Positions 6,272 through 7,847 of a DNA stretch of 7,847 nt are shown here, in pieces. This DNA comes from TMED13 sp042090305. Lineage in GTDB: Bacteria; Pseudomonadota; Alphaproteobacteria; Methylaequorales; Methylaequoraceae. Position numbers and translations under genes: made by a program. Each line of letters opens with the position of its first letter. Positions within the stretch are counted from its first letter, which is position 1. The stretch is taken from positions 1 to 7,847 of the forward strand of contig JBELJQ010000037.1 of the NCBI GenBank assembly GCA_042090305.1, given 5' to 3'. Under the pieces are notes generated by a model, which was given only the letters and a program-made list of their open reading frames with translations, did not search any database and had not been told where the DNA came from.

Positions 6272-7847
6272 ATGGAATTAGATAAGTCAAATAAAATTAA
6301 TATTCCCGAACCAGATTTTATTTTAGGTTTGAATGAACCCCAGAAAATTGCTGTTTCAACAACTGAAGGACCTGTTTTGGTTTTATCTGGAGCTGGGACT
6401 GGTAAAACCAAAGTTCTAACAACAAGACTTGCGAACTTGATTTATAAAAGATTAGCAAAGACGTCAGAGATTTTGGCTGTTACTTTTACAAATAAAGCGG
6501 CAATGGAAATGAAGAAAAGGGTAGAGACTTTACTAAAAATTCCGGTCGAGGGTATGTACATCGGAACATTTCATTCTATTGGCGTTAGACTTTTGAGAAA
6601 ACATTCAGATTTGATTGGCCTTAAAAGTGATTTCACAATTTTAGATATTGATGACCAATTACGCTTACTCAAACAAGTCATATTACTTCTAGATTTAGAT
6701 CCAAAAGTACATGTTGCTAAAAATTTTTTATATATGATTGACCAAGTAAAAAATTCTGGACTATTTAGCGACGATATTTTCAATCACCCTTTCGAAGAAC
6801 AAACAAATGGTAAATTCAGTAAAATCTATATTACCTACCAAAAAAGGTTAAGAAACTTTAATGCAGTTGATTTTGGAGATCTTATTCTTTTACCCATAAA
6901 ATTAATGAGAGAGAATGATGAAATATTAAATTTTTATCAAAATAAATTTAAATACTTACTAGTTGATGAATATCAGGATACGAATGGTGCACAATATTTA
7001 TTTCTTAGGTTGCTCACTGGCGAGAAAAAAAATATTTGTTGTGTTGGAGATGAGGACCAGTCAATCTATGGGTGGCGTGGCGCTCAACTAAAAAATATTC
7101 TTAATTTTGAGAGAGATTTTGAAGGGGCAAAAATAATCAGACTAGAACAAAATTATAGATCAACTGGAAACATTTTGAATGCAGCCTCTTCAATAATTTC
7201 GGAAAATCAAGAGAGAATTGGTAAAGATTTGTGGACATCAGATAAAAATGGGGATCCAGTAAAAATCATTAATATAGAAGATGATGAATTTGAAGCACTT
7301 TACATTGCAAAAGAAATAAATAATTTAGAAAAAAATGGTATTAAACTATCTGAAATAGCAATTCTTACCAGAGCAAGTTTTCAATTTAAAGATATTGAGG
7401 ATAGATTCTTGAAAGAGAATATAAAATATAAAGTTATTGGAGGATTAAGGTTTTACGAGAGAGCAGAAATAAAAGATGCACTTGCTTATCTGAGAATTTT
7501 GGTAAATAAAAAGGATAATTTAGCATTTGAACGAATTATTAATATTCCTAAAAGAGGTATGGGTAAAGTTTTTATTCAAAAGCTTAATAAAATATCAGTA
7601 GAGAAAAATATTTCATTATTCGAGGCATTGGAATTATTTACAAAAACAAACGAGGTAACTAAATCTCAAAAAGATAAGGGTCAATTATTTCTTTCTATAA
7701 TCAAAAAGTATAATTCAATGTTAGATAAAGGTGATCACTTTGAAATTGCAGGTTCACTGCTCGATGATGTTGAGTACACCAACATGCTTCAACTTGAAAA
7801 AACACCAGAAGCAGAAGGAAGGTTAGAAAACTTAAAAAAATTAGTTA
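6272..7847 (+). CDS. uvrD: UvrD/PcrA-type superfamily 1 DNA helicase, 3' end beyond window
   Basis: This open frame starts at ATG 6272, one base after the metH stop, and runs 525 codons to the window edge without a stop. It is an SF1A 3'-to-5' helicase of the UvrD/Rep/PcrA group, acting in nucleotide-excision and mismatch repair or in clearing replication obstacles. Motifs in order: Q motif LNEPQKIAV; Walker A GAGTGKT (40-46, Lys45); Ia FTNKAAMEM; GTFHSIG; Walker B DEYQD (232-236); motif III GDEDQSIYGWRGA (from 259); motif IV EQNYRST (Asn294-Arg296); then VIGGLRFYERAEIKD. The final helicase motifs V and VI and the C-terminus would lie beyond 7847, given a usual family length near 700. UvrD is preferred over Rep from general resemblance only; the symbol is less certain than the family. 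The shared transcript with metF-metH implies no functional link. Confidence 0.92.
   Translation, partial: MELDKSNKINIPEPDFILGLNEPQKIAVSTTEGPVLVLSGAGTGKTKVLTTRLANLIYKRLAKTSEILAVTFTNKAAMEMKKRVETLLKIPVEGMYIGTFHSIGVRLLRKHSDLIGLKSDFTILDIDDQLRLLKQVILLLDLDPKVHVAKNFLYMIDQVKNSGLFSDDIFNHPFEEQTNGKFSKIYITYQKRLRNFNAVDFGDLILLPIKLMRENDEILNFYQNKFKYLLVDEYQDTNGAQYLFLRLLTGEKKNICCVGDEDQSIYGWRGAQLKNILNFERDFEGAKIIRLEQNYRSTGNILNAASSIISENQERIGKDLWTSDKNGDPVKIINIEDDEFEALYIAKEINNLEKNGIKLSEIAILTRASFQFKDIEDRFLKENIKYKVIGGLRFYERAEIKDALAYLRILVNKKDNLAFERIINIPKRGMGKVFIQKLNKISVEKNISLFEALELFTKTNEVTKSQKDKGQLFLSIIKKYNSMLDKGDHFEIAGSLLDDVEYTNMLQLEKTPEAEGRLENLKKLV

Noticed and set aside
1..7847. CRISPR arrays, insertion sequences, phage, toxin-antitoxin or defence genes
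   Set aside because: I saw no regularly spaced repeats, terminal inverted repeats, transposase or integrase motifs, or small paired genes; every long frame is assigned to a housekeeping family.

Overview
The window is AT-rich, gene-dense bacterial chromosome. Coding regions are roughly one-third G+C by eye, genes are separated by 1-4 bases, and the only real intergenic region is about 10% G+C. The gene content (outer-membrane lipid-asymmetry proteins MlaA and MlaC, a two-polypeptide cobalamin-dependent methionine synthase next to metF, and a UvrD-type helicase) points to a Gram-negative, probably an AT-rich alphaproteobacterium of the streamlined, free-living type. That placement is an inference from gene content, gene order and composition, not from a phylogenetic marker.

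Layout. Bases 1-41 are the 3' end of a tRNA on the + strand. It runs convergently into a two-gene minus-strand operon, mlaA (1602 to 682) then mlaC (677 to 81). A 140-base, extremely AT-rich divergent promoter region (1603-1742) separates mlaA from a plus-strand operon. That operon is metF (1743-2585), metH N-terminal part (2588-3631), metH C-terminal part (3634-6270) and a uvrD/pcrA-type helicase (from 6272, running off the window end). Gaps within the plus-strand operon are 2, 2 and 1 bases, so translational coupling is likely.

How the genes work together. MetF makes 5-methyltetrahydrofolate. The two MetH polypeptides together carry every module of the classical enzyme: homocysteine/zinc, folate, cobalamin cap, cobalamin and AdoMet reactivation. 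They use the MetF product to make methionine, so the cell should depend on cobalamin for this step. MlaA and MlaC belong to retrograde phospholipid transport from the outer membrane. The inner-membrane MlaFEDB complex is not in the window. The helicase has no metabolic link to methionine and is probably a passenger in the transcript.

The most interesting point is the metH split. It lies exactly in the linker between the homocysteine and folate modules, and one extra T in a T4 run (3626-3629) would fuse both parts into a single full-length MetH. A second point is that MlaA, normally a lipoprotein, has no cysteine at all. I found no CRISPR array, mobile element, phage gene or defence system, and nothing that looks like a wholly new system; most of the window is recognisable housekeeping sequence.
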